From: Acanthacorydalis orientalis
Taxonomy: Eukaryota > Arthropoda > Insecta > Megaloptera > Corydalidae
NCBI GenBank assembly: GCA_034766995.1
Contig: CM068321.1
Span: 15,109,026-15,173,025 of the forward strand
Length of the DNA: 64,000 nucleotides
Direction: 5' to 3'
The position numbers and the translations under genes were made by a program. The notes under the pieces are model-generated. The model ran no database searches and was not told the DNA's origin. It saw only the letters and a program-made list of their open reading frames with translations. Below are positions 37,060 through 49,529 of the stretch, one piece after another. Each line of letters opens with the position of its first letter. The stretch's first letter is position 1.

Positions 37060-38280
37060 GTGATCCTAGTATTCGAAGACACTTTTTTACAGTTTTTTTT
37101 TTGTATTATAATTTGTTTAAATAAAACTATCTAGACATTTTTAATACGTTGAACTTTATTGAATAAAATAAAAATTTAAAAGAACATGTGTTGAAAGCAG
37201 TAATAACTTTTATATTTTTTAACTTATATTTGACTTGCCCTTAAGTACAGTACATATTACATACCTTTAAATAGACAAGTATGTTTTTTTACGACTGGAA
37301 ATATAATTTAATACAAAATTTATAAACAATATTATTCAATATAATACCTCTCAAAATATATTTTAAACTGAGTTTATGGGCTTATATTTGAGTGTATCTC
37401 ATAATATTAGGTTTGGAAAACTTTATTATAAGTCTTTCTCTGAAAAATTGTATATATTTCTTCCTTGTATCTATTTTTGTATTATAATTAGTTATTAACT
37501 GTCTTCAAAATATTCCACAAAGTATAATTCCACCATTCATGTTTTGAGTATATTTCATTCTTCCAGGAGGAGAATTAACATATTCTCATCATTTATTCTC
37601 AATATTATCAAATTCTCTTCCTAGAAAATTTATATTTTTATGAAAAATAATAATTTTTCTTCAAAAATACTTTACTAAAGTGTGTTTTGTATTAAACCAT
37701 ATTTTTATAAAAATAATTCTTAAGTTTCACTATTGATAATAAACTTAATTATTTAAAATTATCTTTTAATCTCATGCACATTTTCTCAGTAATTTGAATT
37801 TATAATAATTTAAACAACGATTTATAAAAAGTATTTACTATAAATAATATTACATTTTTTCAACAAATAAATTAATATTATCTATGAATTTAAAAAATAC
37901 TGTCTAGAAATCAGTCACCATGCTTTATTTTATAAATCATTGATTATTGTTTGTACTTTATATGAAATGTTAGAAAAATTAAAAATGAATAATTAAAAAT
38001 ATTAAAAAGATGACATAGCGTTACATCTTATATATTTTGATAAAATAAATTATTCTGTCAATAAATACTTAAATATAATATAATTTAACAACTTATTCAG
38101 AAAAATATTGCTATGAAACTAAAAATTAGCGACTGAAAGAGATATTTTAAATAATTAAAAACATATCCATCATTCAAAAATTACATTTTAGTCACATATG
38201 ATTTTTAATTAAATTTCATTTATGTGTTTTATTTATTGCAAGAAACGCTCTTATGTCGGTTTCTTTGCTAAATATTTTAA
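37060..38280. other. AT-rich stretch, no gene
   Basis: No repeat or frame of note. Confidence 0.55.
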
Positions 38281-38284
38281 TATC

Positions 38285-38287
<3 letters not shown>

Positions 38288-38348
<61 letters not shown>
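38288..38348. repeat. (AT)n(GT)n compound microsatellite
   Basis: Fifty-two bp of perfect (AT)n then (TG)n. The minus frame across it (38216-38407) is Ile-Tyr/Thr-His repeat. Confidence 0.93.
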
Positions 38349-38349
<1 letters not shown>

Positions 38350-38399
38350 CTGTGTATGTATGTATAAAATTTAATTTAGAACAAGATATGTTGTAAAGC

Positions 38400-38620
38400 A
38401 CGTTCACATGCTGGTTTTAATTTCACTAATACATATAATCCGGTTTGGTGCGACTTCGCACCACGGAAGCCAGTGAATCTAACATTTTTCCAGTTGCATT
38501 TTTTTTCTGATTTACGACACATGACGGTGCTCTATTCGTACGTGAATGTGCCGCTGAGGCATAAAAATTCACTAAAAAAAAGGAGAGTAGATACGGGATA
38601 GAAAGAAGGTCAAATAGTGT
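38400..38620. other. G+C-richer island, no gene recognised
   Basis: About 220 bp of complex sequence including GTGCGACTTCGCACCAC, itself a short hairpin (GGTGCGA / TCGCACC class pairing around CTT). No exon supported. Confidence 0.4.
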
Positions 38621-40111
38621 ATAGAAAAATCAATGGTGTTACGAACTTGTACTTATGAGCTTGAGAATATATTATAACGAATTAATAATAGTCATTGAAA
38701 TAACATTGGAAGTAAAAACGAGATTCGTTTTATTAAATTATACATTTTTCGTAGACTCTATTATTTTCTTTAATTCATTCTCTAATTGTCGTTTTTGTAT
38801 ATTTAATCGATTTTTTTATACGCATTTTTGAAATAAAACATTTTCATCCTTTATAATTTAACACTACTTCATTATAAAGACATTTATTTTTATTTTTCAA
38901 CGCAGTTTTTTCTATTGATTAATATACAGCGGCTGTTTTTAATTGACCTAGTAAAATTTTAGAATCTTAGAAGTAGTTTTCTTATAAATGGATGTAACAA
39001 GAGATATTTTTATTTTTAAATTAATATAATAACTAAATAGAATTATTGTTCCCTTAATATGAGAAATATTAACAGTAATGTGATTATAATTCACAATAAA
39101 TCACTCTGAATAATAAATATTTTTTTTGTATTGTATATCTTAAAATGATGCCAGATTTTCATCTTGTTCAATAATGTTACTTGTAGTTTCATTTTGTTAT
39201 ACAATTCACACATGTACAATACATTATAATAAGGTACTAGTGAGAATTTATTTGCAATCTGGATAGATATTATTAATAAACTAACTATAATACGACTCTA
39301 ATATCATTTATGAATAGTAAATGATAGAAAAAATGAAAACATTAAAAAGATTACATGTCGTAAAATGTTTATTATATACTAATATTAATAATTGAATTTT
39401 AGTAAATTGAAATTAATGTAGCTACAAATATTTTTCATATATGAACATACGAAAAAATATTTAAATGAAAATATATCAATCTATTTAGACATATATGAAG
39501 GGAATAAAGGTGTATATATATGTAATATTTATATATATATATATAATGTATGTATATTATAAAAAAATATTATCATAATTTAAAAATTTTATTAATGTAA
39601 AAATTCGGAATAAAATTATACTTACAAAAAAACAATCATATACATGATTGATTTTATATTTTGTTTTAAAACTGGGAAGTAAAAATTAAAAATATGTATT
39701 TGTAATTATAATTCATTCAAATTATGGCAATCAAATAAAAACATAAAATGTAAAATGAAAAATTATCATTTTAAACGAATTTATTTTGATTATTATTATA
39801 CGTATTCAATAAACAGAATATTTAAAAATATACAGCTCGATGTAAAACTTTCTGAAATGTTTTTCATAAAGAGGAGAAAAACGGAATTGTTTGACAAAAT
39901 CAGTATTCATGAAATGAAAATCAATTTCAGATAAGGTGCTTCTTTCAGTATATTTATTTTTGTAGACATGATTTTTTTCTAAACAAAGTTACTATAGTTG
40001 ACTGCTTACAAAAGTTTTCTTTTAATGTTTTATTAAAAAATTCTTTTAGTATTTATAATCTATAAATAAAAATAGTCTTAAAGTTGATTTATTTTTTTTA
40101 CGTACATGAAA

Positions 40112-40164
<53 letters not shown>

Positions 40165-41340
40165 TAATATTTCGTTTATGATAGAATTGTTTTTATATAC
40201 TTTTCACATATAATATTGCAAAAATGAAGGAATTTAATTTCGATATAAATTATTCAAAAGAATCATAGGTACTTTATATTACTTGTTACTTTTTATAACT
40301 TAATCGAAACAAAATTTTATCAAAAAGACAATTATTATAGAAAAATGATTGGAGTATATTATTTAAAAAAAAACATTATAGAAATATTTTAATGATAAAA
40401 AACTTATAGCATTTATCATCTGGTAAAATAATTTCAATTTTGAAAGTTAAAGTTGTTTGGTTTTCTCTTTTTGATTAGTCACTCACTCAAATTAAGTAAA
40501 AGTTGTAAACTGTACTAAAAGATTTTTTTTTAATAAATATGAAATAAGGATTATAGTAAAATAATGTTGATCTCTGGAACAGTCATCTGCTTTGAATTAT
40601 TATGTCAAAGAAGATAACAAATAGTAATATATAATATATTGACTAAAAAATATTTAAACGTTTAAATAAGTCATTTTATATTAAGGCTGCTTATTTAATT
40701 GATGTTTCTGTGATTAAGACTATGTAAAAATTTGATGTTATTCAAATTATTGATTTAAAAAAAACTAATTCATTAAGAAATTCAATTTGATTTCCAAAAG
40801 AAATCATAAACATAAAAATATACGAATAATTGCTCACAACAATAAAAGTATTACGCCTTATTATGACAGGAAATAAAACGGATTTTTTTTCTAAAATGGG
40901 ACAAAAATCTTAGTTTTTACTGATTCGATCCTCAGCATATTCGCAAAAAGTTTCTACTGATAATAGAAGTCTATTTAATATACAAGTATACAAATCATTT
41001 CAATTTTCAGAATCTTTATAAGTGACTTAAAATATAACCATATGATTTTTATAAATGTCTAATTTCATTTTAAAACATTCCTTATTACTAATCTTTCTTT
41101 AGAACAAAACCATAATGACTAAAAATAAATTTATATTAATTTCTACGCAATGGTCTTTTTGCGCTGTACTTTATTTTTCTTAACTTCAAGTATGAAAAGA
41201 TTAGTTTCGCTAATTAACGCTGTAATCTAAGATTAAAATCGTTTTTATACACAAATAAAACTGAAAAATATGTAATTAATTGAAGCATTAATTTCAGTAT
41301 AACGTATAATTTAAATGTCTTTTTAGATTATCCCTGTTTA
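38621..41340. other. AT-rich gene-free stretch
   Basis: (TA)n at 40113-40161 and a decayed cluster at 39510-39555; small hairpin CAATCAT-ATAC-ATGATTG at 39633-39650. No gene recognised. Confidence 0.6.
40113..40161. repeat. (TA)n microsatellite, 49 bp
   Basis: Perfect run. Confidence 0.93.
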
Positions 41341-41350
41341 TAAATGTATG

Positions 41351-41356
41351 TATATA

Positions 41357-41409
<53 letters not shown>
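41351..41409. repeat. Interrupted (TA)n, 59 bp
   Basis: Two perfect runs (41351-41374, 41376-41409) separated by a single C. Confidence 0.92.
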
Positions 41410-41413
<4 letters not shown>

Positions 41414-41569
41414 CCATGTATCCGTATAATCAAATTAATGAAAATGACCATAACGAACATGTACTTTTAAGTAGAAAAAAAAGAAAAAAAAGTAAATCTG
41501 TGCATGTAATTTTCTGCTTCAATATAAAGCCGCTACTGAATAATGGTAATAGTAGGAGTATATAGTAAG

Positions 41570-41900
41570 TACTCCGGCCACAATTTATGTCCACGTTAGT
41601 GTAAAGTATCCGTTACAAAAAGTGCTAAAAGTATACGAGCGCACATGTTTGCATGAACATTTAGAGGCAGATACACATATGCATACATAGAAAAACCGTA
41701 CAGCATATGCTTCCTATGATTGCATTTTATCGCGTTTAAGAAGCTATATATTTTAAACGATTTTAATAAAAAAAATGAAAACGGACTTCTTTGTATAGTA
41801 TGTTGTTAACGCTTTCGCTTATATAAAAATGTATAACGCAAACGCCATGTTACTTATATACTGTAGATGAAATATGATGTTAATTGAGCGTGTATGTAAG
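41570..41900. other. Moderately G+C-richer island
   Basis: Complex sequence with CpGs just after a (TA)n tract. The 73-codon frame at 41344-41565 is half repeat and half unrecognised. Confidence 0.3.
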
Positions 41901-42145
41901 CAGGAAACTACTGTTTGAAGAGAAATGCAGGAAATATGTTTTATATGCAAGTACTTTATGATATTAATAAAATATAAGAATTTCTGCCAATAATAAATTT
42001 CAACTTAATTCCTTTCATTGTAAGTTCTTCGATATTTTAATTTTTTTCACATTAGTACTGAATATTTTTTTAATTCAATCACATGTATCACAACTACTCA
42101 TTAAAAGTTTTTTTTATTTAATCTCTTGTAATCTTTTATTTAATG

Positions 42146-42146
<1 letters not shown>

Positions 42147-42177
<31 letters not shown>
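42147..42177. repeat. (TA)n microsatellite, 31 bp
   Basis: Perfect run. Confidence 0.9.
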
Positions 42178-42182
<5 letters not shown>

Positions 42183-42424
42183 TTAAAAACATTGTACTAT
42201 TTGATATTTATATTTAAAAAATACTGCACTTATTTCAAATTATTATACCTTGTATTCTTTATTGTCATATTTAAAGATCATGTCTCCAATATGCTAACAT
42301 TAAAATGCTCCATTTTCTAAAAAGAGTTTACAAGGAAGAAATTACATTCTTTGTACCTGGAAATCTTACTTATATTGTTCTATATGTATCGAATTGTTAC
42401 ATTGGACGTATATAACTTTCACAG

Positions 42425-42467
42425 AATTAATACAAAAATAGATATTGTTAATTAATACAAAAATAGA
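42425..42467. repeat. Short tandem repeat, 25-bp period, two copies
   Basis: AATTAATACAAAAATAGA begins at 42425 and again at 42450; the second copy is incomplete. Confidence 0.75.
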
Positions 42468-42789
42468 AATTCTACTTAAATTTTTAATAAAAAAATACTA
42501 ATATCAGTTCCAATAATCCCTTTAACCATAACACAATTTGTAACGGTCGTACAAAACACACAGAAATGGCGACTTCACAGAAAATAATGAAATGATATAC
42601 TAAGAAAATACTGGTTATATTAGCAGTAGAGCTTTAACTTGAAATTATTCTAACAAGAATTACACTATTACTAGAAAATATTTCTGATCACAAAGTAAGA
42701 GAAAGGAAAGGCAGTAAAATTTGCATTAAAAATTTTAAATATAAAAAAATCGTCAAAATGATCGGTTTAACAATTATAAATAGTGTTAT

Positions 42790-43304
42790 ATATATATATA
42801 TTAGACGAAACGTCTCCAAATTTAAATCAACAATCTCACTCTGAAGAAAAAAATAGTTCATTAATGTGTACTATCAGTTCTTACCTACGGCAGTGAAACA
42901 TGGGTACTTAATGCTAAAATCATTCAAACTCTAAACAGCACAGTAGTATGGAAAGATGCATGCTAGGAACAATAAAAAAGCTTACAAAAGAATAGAATGG
43001 AAACGAAAACAGACTGGAATCATAGATGTAATAAGAAGAGTAAAAAGTCTAAAATGGAAATGCATGGGGCATGTTGCAAGAAGAGAAGACAACCGATAGA
43101 ACTGAAATTATTAACTGATAACTAAAGAATTATAAAAAGACTAAAGAAATTGAAGACTAGGAAAGAGACCAATAAACAGGTGAGATAAGGAAATTAAAAA
43201 TTTCATTGGAAATCAGTGAAAAAGAAAGACATTCAATTGTACAAAATTGACAATCATGGAAGAGATTTTTAACCAGCAGTGGATTGACAGAAACTACTGC
43301 TGGT

Positions 43305-43308
<4 letters not shown>
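42790..43308 (+). pseudogene. Non-LTR retrotransposon ORF2, 3' end, decayed
   Basis: From 42871 the frames read LTYGSETW, then SMERCMLGTIK, RKQTGIIDVIRRVKSLKWK, a GHVARREDNR segment, KRPINR, and finally NQQWIDRNYCW before a stop next to (TA)n. This order (LTYGxETW, MERxMLG, RRxTGVxDVI, KWxWxGHVAR, RPxxRW, QQW) is the C-terminal tail of a common insect LINE polyprotein, RTE-like as far as I can judge. Several stops and frameshifts break it (for example TGA for TGG at the RW motif, near 43181). Upstream DNA from 42790 weakly continues the similarity. The catalytic palm is missing, as in a 5'-truncated copy. A second, younger copy lies at 60525-60698. Confidence 0.87.

Positions 43309-43355
<47 letters not shown>
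43309..43355. repeat. (AT)n tract at LINE 3' end, 47 bp
   Basis: Begins at the terminal TGA region of the LINE remnant with no spacer, consistent with being its 3' tail. Confidence 0.9.
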
Positions 43356-43356
<1 letters not shown>

Positions 43357-44020
43357 GTACTTGTGTCTGTATATAAAAATTTATACTTGAAATAAGCTTA
43401 AGATATTATTTCAATATTTAATTTATACAAATATGTTTATTTGATTATATATATAAATTTTAATTGAAATTTTTCAGTCAACAATAGTAATAACAATCTA
43501 ATATTAATTAGTTACACATAATAGATATGGATACATATAAACGTACCGTATTGAAAAATGAATTAATTACAGTTTAAATAAAAGTTGAAGTTTGTAAAAC
43601 AAAAATAAAATCTAAAATATTCCACAGAACTAAATGAAAGAAAGTTTTATGTGAATGGAATTGTACGAGAATGACAATATTCGAAGTCATTTCGTAAGAG
43701 ATTTTTTTGATATATGCTTTGAATGAAAATCATGATCAAAGGACAAAAGGATGTTTTTAGAGATCAAACAGTTTGTAAGTCATAAGAGGGTTAAAGGATA
43801 AATACGAGCAATATTCACACAACTGAGATTAGATCCTGTTCGTTGAATGTTATACCGCCACAATAAGATTTATAATCGTTCTCTCTTTGCCTTCATATTA
43901 GTTTCCTCTTCCTTATTTATCATTACGTTAAAACGGTTATGTTTTGTGGCAGTAAGTGACGTACGCTGTTTCTCTCAATTTCCTCATTTTTAGTTGCAGT
44001 TGATAAAAATGTGTATTTAT

Positions 44021-44074
<54 letters not shown>

Positions 44075-45290
44075 AATAAAATTACATTAATAAATTAAAT
44101 TTTATGAATCAAGAAGTAATTATTAGAATTTCACAAATTAAATGAAAAACATAATTTTATAGTCATGAGCAACAACTTTTCAAATATTATTGACTGTATA
44201 AAAACCCTAATTGTGATCAAATGTTAACTAAACCAAGTTTATGAGTTTCATTTCCAATCGATCATGTTAACAGTATTAAATTAAATGATATAATATTTTT
44301 TTCTGATTTATTGAATACAAAAATCAACTTAAATATTATTAATTTAAATAAAAAAATTATATTGAATTTTTATTTGTAGTTTAACATACATTTACTAAGA
44401 TTTTTGAAATATAAACAAAATACTTGGTAAAGATATTGAAATTGTTGTTGTTATTTTTTTAATATTAAAACAGATTTTGGACGCCGCTTTCAATACCAAC
44501 ATTTATTGTATAATAAAAATATTGAAATATTCATTACGTGAAATACGATTTATTTTACGAGAGTTTTCATAAATAATGTATGATATTTTTCTTAAGAAAA
44601 TAGTTTTCTAGAAATTCTCCATTTAAAAATTCTTATTAAAAATTTATTCGAAAATCGCATTGCTGAATTTAAAATATAATAATATATTTTATTTCAAATA
44701 TTTATATATTTTCTTCTATTAGTCATATACTAGAAGTGATTATATATATATATATATATACAAATATATATATATATATATATATAAAGAGAGAGATTAA
44801 TTTAGTAAAATGATTATATCTTTTTTTTCCTAAAACGATTGGAGATAAAGGAAAAGAATCTAATATAAAAATTGTAAAGAACAAAAAGTGAAATATTTGT
44901 GTTACATTAAAATATCTCAATTTTTTTAGTTTCTTAGAAAAAAATATTTATTTTCAATTGGAGAGAAGAGTTTTAAACCAGTCAGTGAACAATATTCGAT
45001 TGGTCTAGTCAGTGTAACCAATACATTGTAGGATGTTGAGGAATACCAGTTATTATGGGAATGATTTCTGACTTACTTAGAACTTTATTAATGGAGGAAT
45101 ATCTTAGTGATGCTATTCAATTAAATATCAATACATTTGGTATTTAGATACTATTGGAAACGCAATTGTTTATTAAAAATATCTCAATAAAAATTTTAAT
45201 CTAAAAAGTAAATAGATATTCTTCGTGGGTCATCGATGAAGAAATAGTAAAATCTTAGATATAATTTACAGTATTATAAGCACTATTTTT
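43356..45290. other. AT-rich stretch, no gene
   Basis: A more complex patch lies at 43780-44000. Compound (TA)n(GT)n at 44024-44074 and paired (TA)n at 44739-44786. The 65-codon minus frame at 44723 crosses the latter. Confidence 0.55.
44024..44074. repeat. (TA)n(GT)n compound microsatellite
   Basis: Perfect (TA)n to 44058 then (GT)n. Confidence 0.92.
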
Positions 45291-45297
45291 TAATGGA

Positions 45298-45320
45298 TTC
45301 AAAATATAAGCCCGCCACTG
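45298..45320 (-). repeat. hAT-like terminal repeat, copy 1
   Basis: The reverse complement starts CAGTGGCGGGCTTATATTTT and is identical over 23 bp to 47399-47421. CAGTGGCGG is a typical start of hAT transposon ends. In this orientation the element body would lie to the left. I could not find its partner end or a clear 8-bp target duplication. Confidence 0.6.
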
Positions 45321-45329
45321 CCTACTTCG

Positions 45330-45906
45330 TGGGTAAGCAGTTGAATAAATAGATACTAAAAAAATAGAACGGAAGGCATAATAAGGACAGTAAATATTTT
45401 AAATTTAAAATGAAATAACCAATCATTGGAAGAAAAATAGATAGTAGATTGATACTATATAAAAATATTTGATTGAGAACGAAGAAATATAAAATATAAA
45501 TAAAGAAATATAATTAAGAAATTTTTGAGCAGGCTGGATTAGAGTATTAGAAAATACATTGAAAATATTTAAGAAAAAGAGTTTTACAAATAAAAAATAT
45601 GGAATTTATTTAATAATAGACTTTTAAAGTCTAAATCTGATATATATATACGCTAGATTATAAATTTTATTATAACAACCTAAAATTTTCCTAATAATAA
45701 TTAATATTTTCAATAAACTCAAGTGGGACTTTAAATGTCATGACAATGTTAATTTGAAATACAAAGAATATCTTAGAAATACTTAATAATAATTTATATG
45801 TAATTATTACAAATTAACTTGAATCAGCAGAAAACTTATATTCTATAATATTACAAGAAATTGAACGAAAATGTATTTTATTTCACGATATTCTAATTAT
45901 ATATTT

Positions 45907-45944
<38 letters not shown>

Positions 45945-46531
45945 ACGATATAAGTATTGTCTTGGAAGTAAATATTATTCTAAAGAAAATTATACGTTCA
46001 TTTTATTTTCATTATTATTAAAGTGTCATTTGTTTGATCAATTAAATTAATTTACTTAATTTTAAAACAAAGTTAAGAAGGAAAGCACATAAAAGTTTAT
46101 TTGTTATAATATTGTCTTTCTTTTTTTAAAAATATACGTGAATGATATTCATTTGAATTTAATTTCATTCTTAAGTATTGATTTTACTTGAACTATAATA
46201 AAATATTTTTTTTTATTTTCTTACCGTGAATTCGCTTCATTACAATTATTTTATTAAACAAAATATATAAAAATAAAAAACATAACTATAAACATAAATA
46301 TATAAAAATAACAAATAAATTGCGATAATAAATAAACATTGCTAATAAATTGCACAAAAACCTTATTTAACTAGAACTTAATCCAGAACTAAATCTATTA
46401 TAAAGATGTTTCGTTAGTAGCTGGATTTCTTACTTGGAAAATTAGGTCAGGAAGTATTTCCTAAGTTACGTTTTTCACATCAAGATTTTCCATTTATTCA
46501 ATGTTAGGGACTTTATTAATAAAAATATTAA

Positions 46532-46570
<39 letters not shown>

Positions 46571-46780
46571 ATTTGTATGTATTTTGTAATAAGCGTAATC
46601 ATTTTTTTTAATAATTAATTATGAAGCTAAGAAGTTCATGTCGAAGTTATTTTTTATACTTTAATATATTTCTTTTTCTCTGAAAAATTCTTTTTTTGTT
46701 AATGTTTTTAATAAATGTATCGACTTTCAGTCTGTTAATTCTAAGAAATACAAAAGGGAATATTTTATCAAATGTCAGTT
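45330..46780. other. AT-rich stretch, no gene
   Basis: (AT)n at 45911-45942 and 46534-46562. The word CTTCGTGGGT occurs at about 45222 and 45324, close to the hAT-like end. No gene recognised. Confidence 0.55.
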
Positions 46781-46788
46781 TTATATAT

Positions 46789-46792
<4 letters not shown>

Positions 46793-46853
<61 letters not shown>

Positions 46854-46877
46854 GTATGTATATATATATATATATAT
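46793..46877. repeat. Interrupted (TA)n, 85 bp
   Basis: Perfect (TA)n to 46843, then blocks broken by TGTATG units. Confidence 0.93.
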
Positions 46878-47398
46878 GTATATATATGTATGTATATTTA
46901 CATGTACGAATTGAGGTGTGTGTTCGTAAATAATCTTGTATGTGAATTAGATGTTTGTTTGAAGTGATGTATAAAAATTCTCGACAAAAAAATCTTATCA
47001 GTAAAACGTATTCAAATAAATTTCTTTCAAATCGGACCTTTTCATGTCATTACCATTAAAAAAAGCTTTTGAAACATAAGAACTGAAAGGAAGGGAAATC
47101 GTTTCATGTGTGTTTTCCATGCAAAGGTCTGATTATATTTTAATGTTTCTTAGCTAACAAGTAAGAATTCGTGACTTCTCCAATTATTCAACGAACCTTG
47201 TGATAGATGTTTTTTTTAGTAATTACTCAACAGAAAGAAGATACCTGAGATGATTTCAAACGCGAATTACCTAATCATTTTCAAAGTTTTCGTGTCCAAA
47301 CTTCAGTTTCATACAATTTGATGAGAGTTTCAAAACATTTATATAAACGCATCTAGAATAGAAAGTGATTTCTGTGGAAAGATTTAACAAGAAATAGA

Positions 47399-47421
47399 CA
47401 GTGGCGGGCTTATATTTTGAA
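47399..47421 (+). repeat. hAT-like terminal repeat, copy 2
   Basis: Starts CAGTGGCGGGCTTATATTTT; an exact inverted match to 45298-45320 over 23 bp, after which the sequences diverge. The body would lie to the right. The 8 bp before it are GAAATAGA. Confidence 0.6.
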
Positions 47422-48299
47422 TAATTTAACATATTTTTATTATTGTCTTAAGAAAAAATTCATTGTTACCAGGTCAAACGTTTTTTTATTAACATTAAAA
47501 TATTTTCTTATTAATTTTTACTTTACATTTAAAGTAAAAGTTAATAAGAAGGAAATGTATTATTGTATTGACAAATATGAATCGTAATCGAAAATATATA
47601 TAAATATTTATTTTTATTCCATGTCAGTTATTAATATTATCACGAGATCAGTCCAATGTAAATTATTACAAAAAAATAAAAAACAGAACATTAATTACAG
47701 GGGTTTTCATAAAAAATTCTATTATTTTTTTATGGTACGAACTTATTTAAGTTCTAATATAAACATTCGTTATTTACATTCAGCATTTTACTAAACTCAT
47801 ACATAACTAACTTTTTAAACTAGTTTTTAAATAGTTTATCTTTTTTAACTGTCTACAAAGCATAAATACATTTTTAGATAAAAAAGTTATAGAAAATGTA
47901 CTTTTTAACATATATATATATATATACACATATATATCACTTGTATTTTATTTTCTTTTAAATTATTATAGTATAACATTCCAAAGAATTGTCGGTAAGA
48001 GGTTTTAAAACGGTATTGTTATTGAGATTTCAATGTGATTACTTAAAAATTTTGTAAAAATTCTATTTTATTTTAAATATACATTGAATTCTTAAGAATC
48101 AAAGTATAAATAGTTTCGATAATAGTATATAAATTATATTTAAATTCATGGTCGATCAAAATTTATTTTCTAGTATAGTTTGCACTCTGGTTTTGTCATC
48201 CAAGTACTTATTATAATTAATGTGTGTTTTAAAATTAATACTTATAAAATAAGTGATATTTCAATAACAAAATAATAATATTAGTACTTCGTGTTCTTA

Positions 48300-48300
<1 letters not shown>
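47422..48300. other. AT-rich stretch, no gene
   Basis: Possible interior of the hAT-like element starting at 47399, but no transposase frame is visible. A short (TA)n lies near 47911-47935. Confidence 0.5.

Positions 48301-48303
<3 letters not shown>

Positions 48304-48374
<71 letters not shown>
48304..48374. repeat. (TA)n microsatellite, 71 bp
   Basis: The longest uninterrupted (TA)n in the window. Confidence 0.95.
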
Positions 48375-48379
<5 letters not shown>

Positions 48380-48519
48380 TGAAATGTATTTTTTTAATTT
48401 ATGAAACTTCATAATTAAAGTAGAAATATATATTTTCAGTTATATTTTTTAGTTAATGCGTGCTTTTTGTTTTCTGTGGAAAATAAGAATCTAGACTAAT
48501 TAATAATTCATCTATAGGC

Positions 48520-48522
<3 letters not shown>

Positions 48523-48585
<63 letters not shown>
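48523..48585. repeat. (TA)n(GT)n compound microsatellite
   Basis: Perfect (TA)n to 48573 then (GT)n; another (TA)n of about 22 bp follows at 48614-48635. Confidence 0.93.
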
Positions 48586-48759
48586 ATATACATATATACG
48601 CAAACATACTACTTATATATATATATATATATATACATGTACAAGAACCAAGTGTAGAAATCGTCTAAGAACATGAAATTTTCATTACATTAAATTATAA
48701 ACTCTATTGAACGTTTTAGAACATGTTTTCTGCAAGAATATTGTTTTGTCGAACGTCAG

Positions 48760-49010
48760 GTTTACAAGTTGGTGTATACACATCAAGTGGAGTTAAAACT
48801 TCTTAAACGGACGTATCCTATATTGTCTATCCCAATAAATCCGCCACTGGTAAAAACATGGCGACGAAGATCAAGGAGATTGAATGATCCCACGGGATTT
48901 ACAGGCGAAAGAGGAAAAAAGAACGAACATTGTATGAAAATAGGAAATCAAGCAGCCGGCACGACAATGCTTATTAAAGTAGAAGTACCTATTATATTTT
49001 ATATTTCATG
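48760..49010. other. G+C-richer segment with unrecognised 80-codon frame
   Basis: Complex DNA, with an open + frame at 48769-49011 whose product has basic stretches (KTWRRRSRRLN) and no domain I know. The hAT-like end at 48831-48849 lies inside the frame, which argues against a host exon. No convincing splice sites were seen. Confidence 0.3.
48831..48849 (-). repeat. hAT-like terminal repeat, third copy
   Basis: The reverse complement reads CAGTGGCGGATTTATTGGG, a common hAT-type end. It faces the copy at 47399 and could close a 1,451-bp element, but beyond the first 9 bp the two ends differ, and the flanks (GAAATAGA and GTAAAAAC) do not form a clean 8-bp duplication. Confidence 0.5.
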
Positions 49011-49049
49011 AAAATAGTATATGATATTGAAAATAAATTAATAAGTTTT

Positions 49050-49380
49050 TTTTTTACTCTCGTTGTGACTCCTCATCTCGTTCACGATATTACCTCCTTA
49101 TCGTGCGGCATTCGCCACTTGTGTGTTGCGTTCGACAACGTTGAAAATATCACGTAAAATCAAATTTACGACTTTTATCCGTGATTGAATTCGCTTTATC
49201 TCACTGTCTTTGATTCCTACTGTAAGTCCTCGTTAAATGACTCACGTGTATAGAGCAGGAATTTCTGTTCTCCTATCGAATTTCAATCGTGTATCCGGCA
49301 TTTCATATATCATTTCTTATATTTCAAATAATACCGCTTCAAGTGGTGGAAATTTTATAAAAGAGAAGACAGTTCTTAAA
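49050..49380. other. G+C-richer island, no gene recognised
   Basis: Complex sequence with many CpGs (for example ATCGTGCGGCATTCGCC), ending about 75 bp before the mariner. All frames short. Candidate conserved non-coding DNA. Confidence 0.4.
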
Positions 49381-49457
49381 TAAGTCGTTTACTTACCTAA
49401 TAATAAAAATTATATACAAGCATACAGATATGTAATTATAATATATATATATATAAG

Positions 49458-49481
49458 GAAGTTGTATTGAAATCAGCTGTT
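49458..49481 (+). repeat. Mariner terminal inverted repeat (3' end of gene)
   Basis: GAAGTTGTATTGAAATCAGC and the next four bases; lies 49 bp beyond the transposase stop. Confidence 0.85.
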
Positions 49482-49529
49482 TTTTGTATTTTTTGAGCAT
49501 TTATTTCAATAGCAAAATGTGTGAATACT

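Noticed and set aside
48769..49011. 80-codon frame as an exon
   Set aside because: A hAT-like terminal repeat lies inside it, no splice signals fit, and the product is unrecognised.
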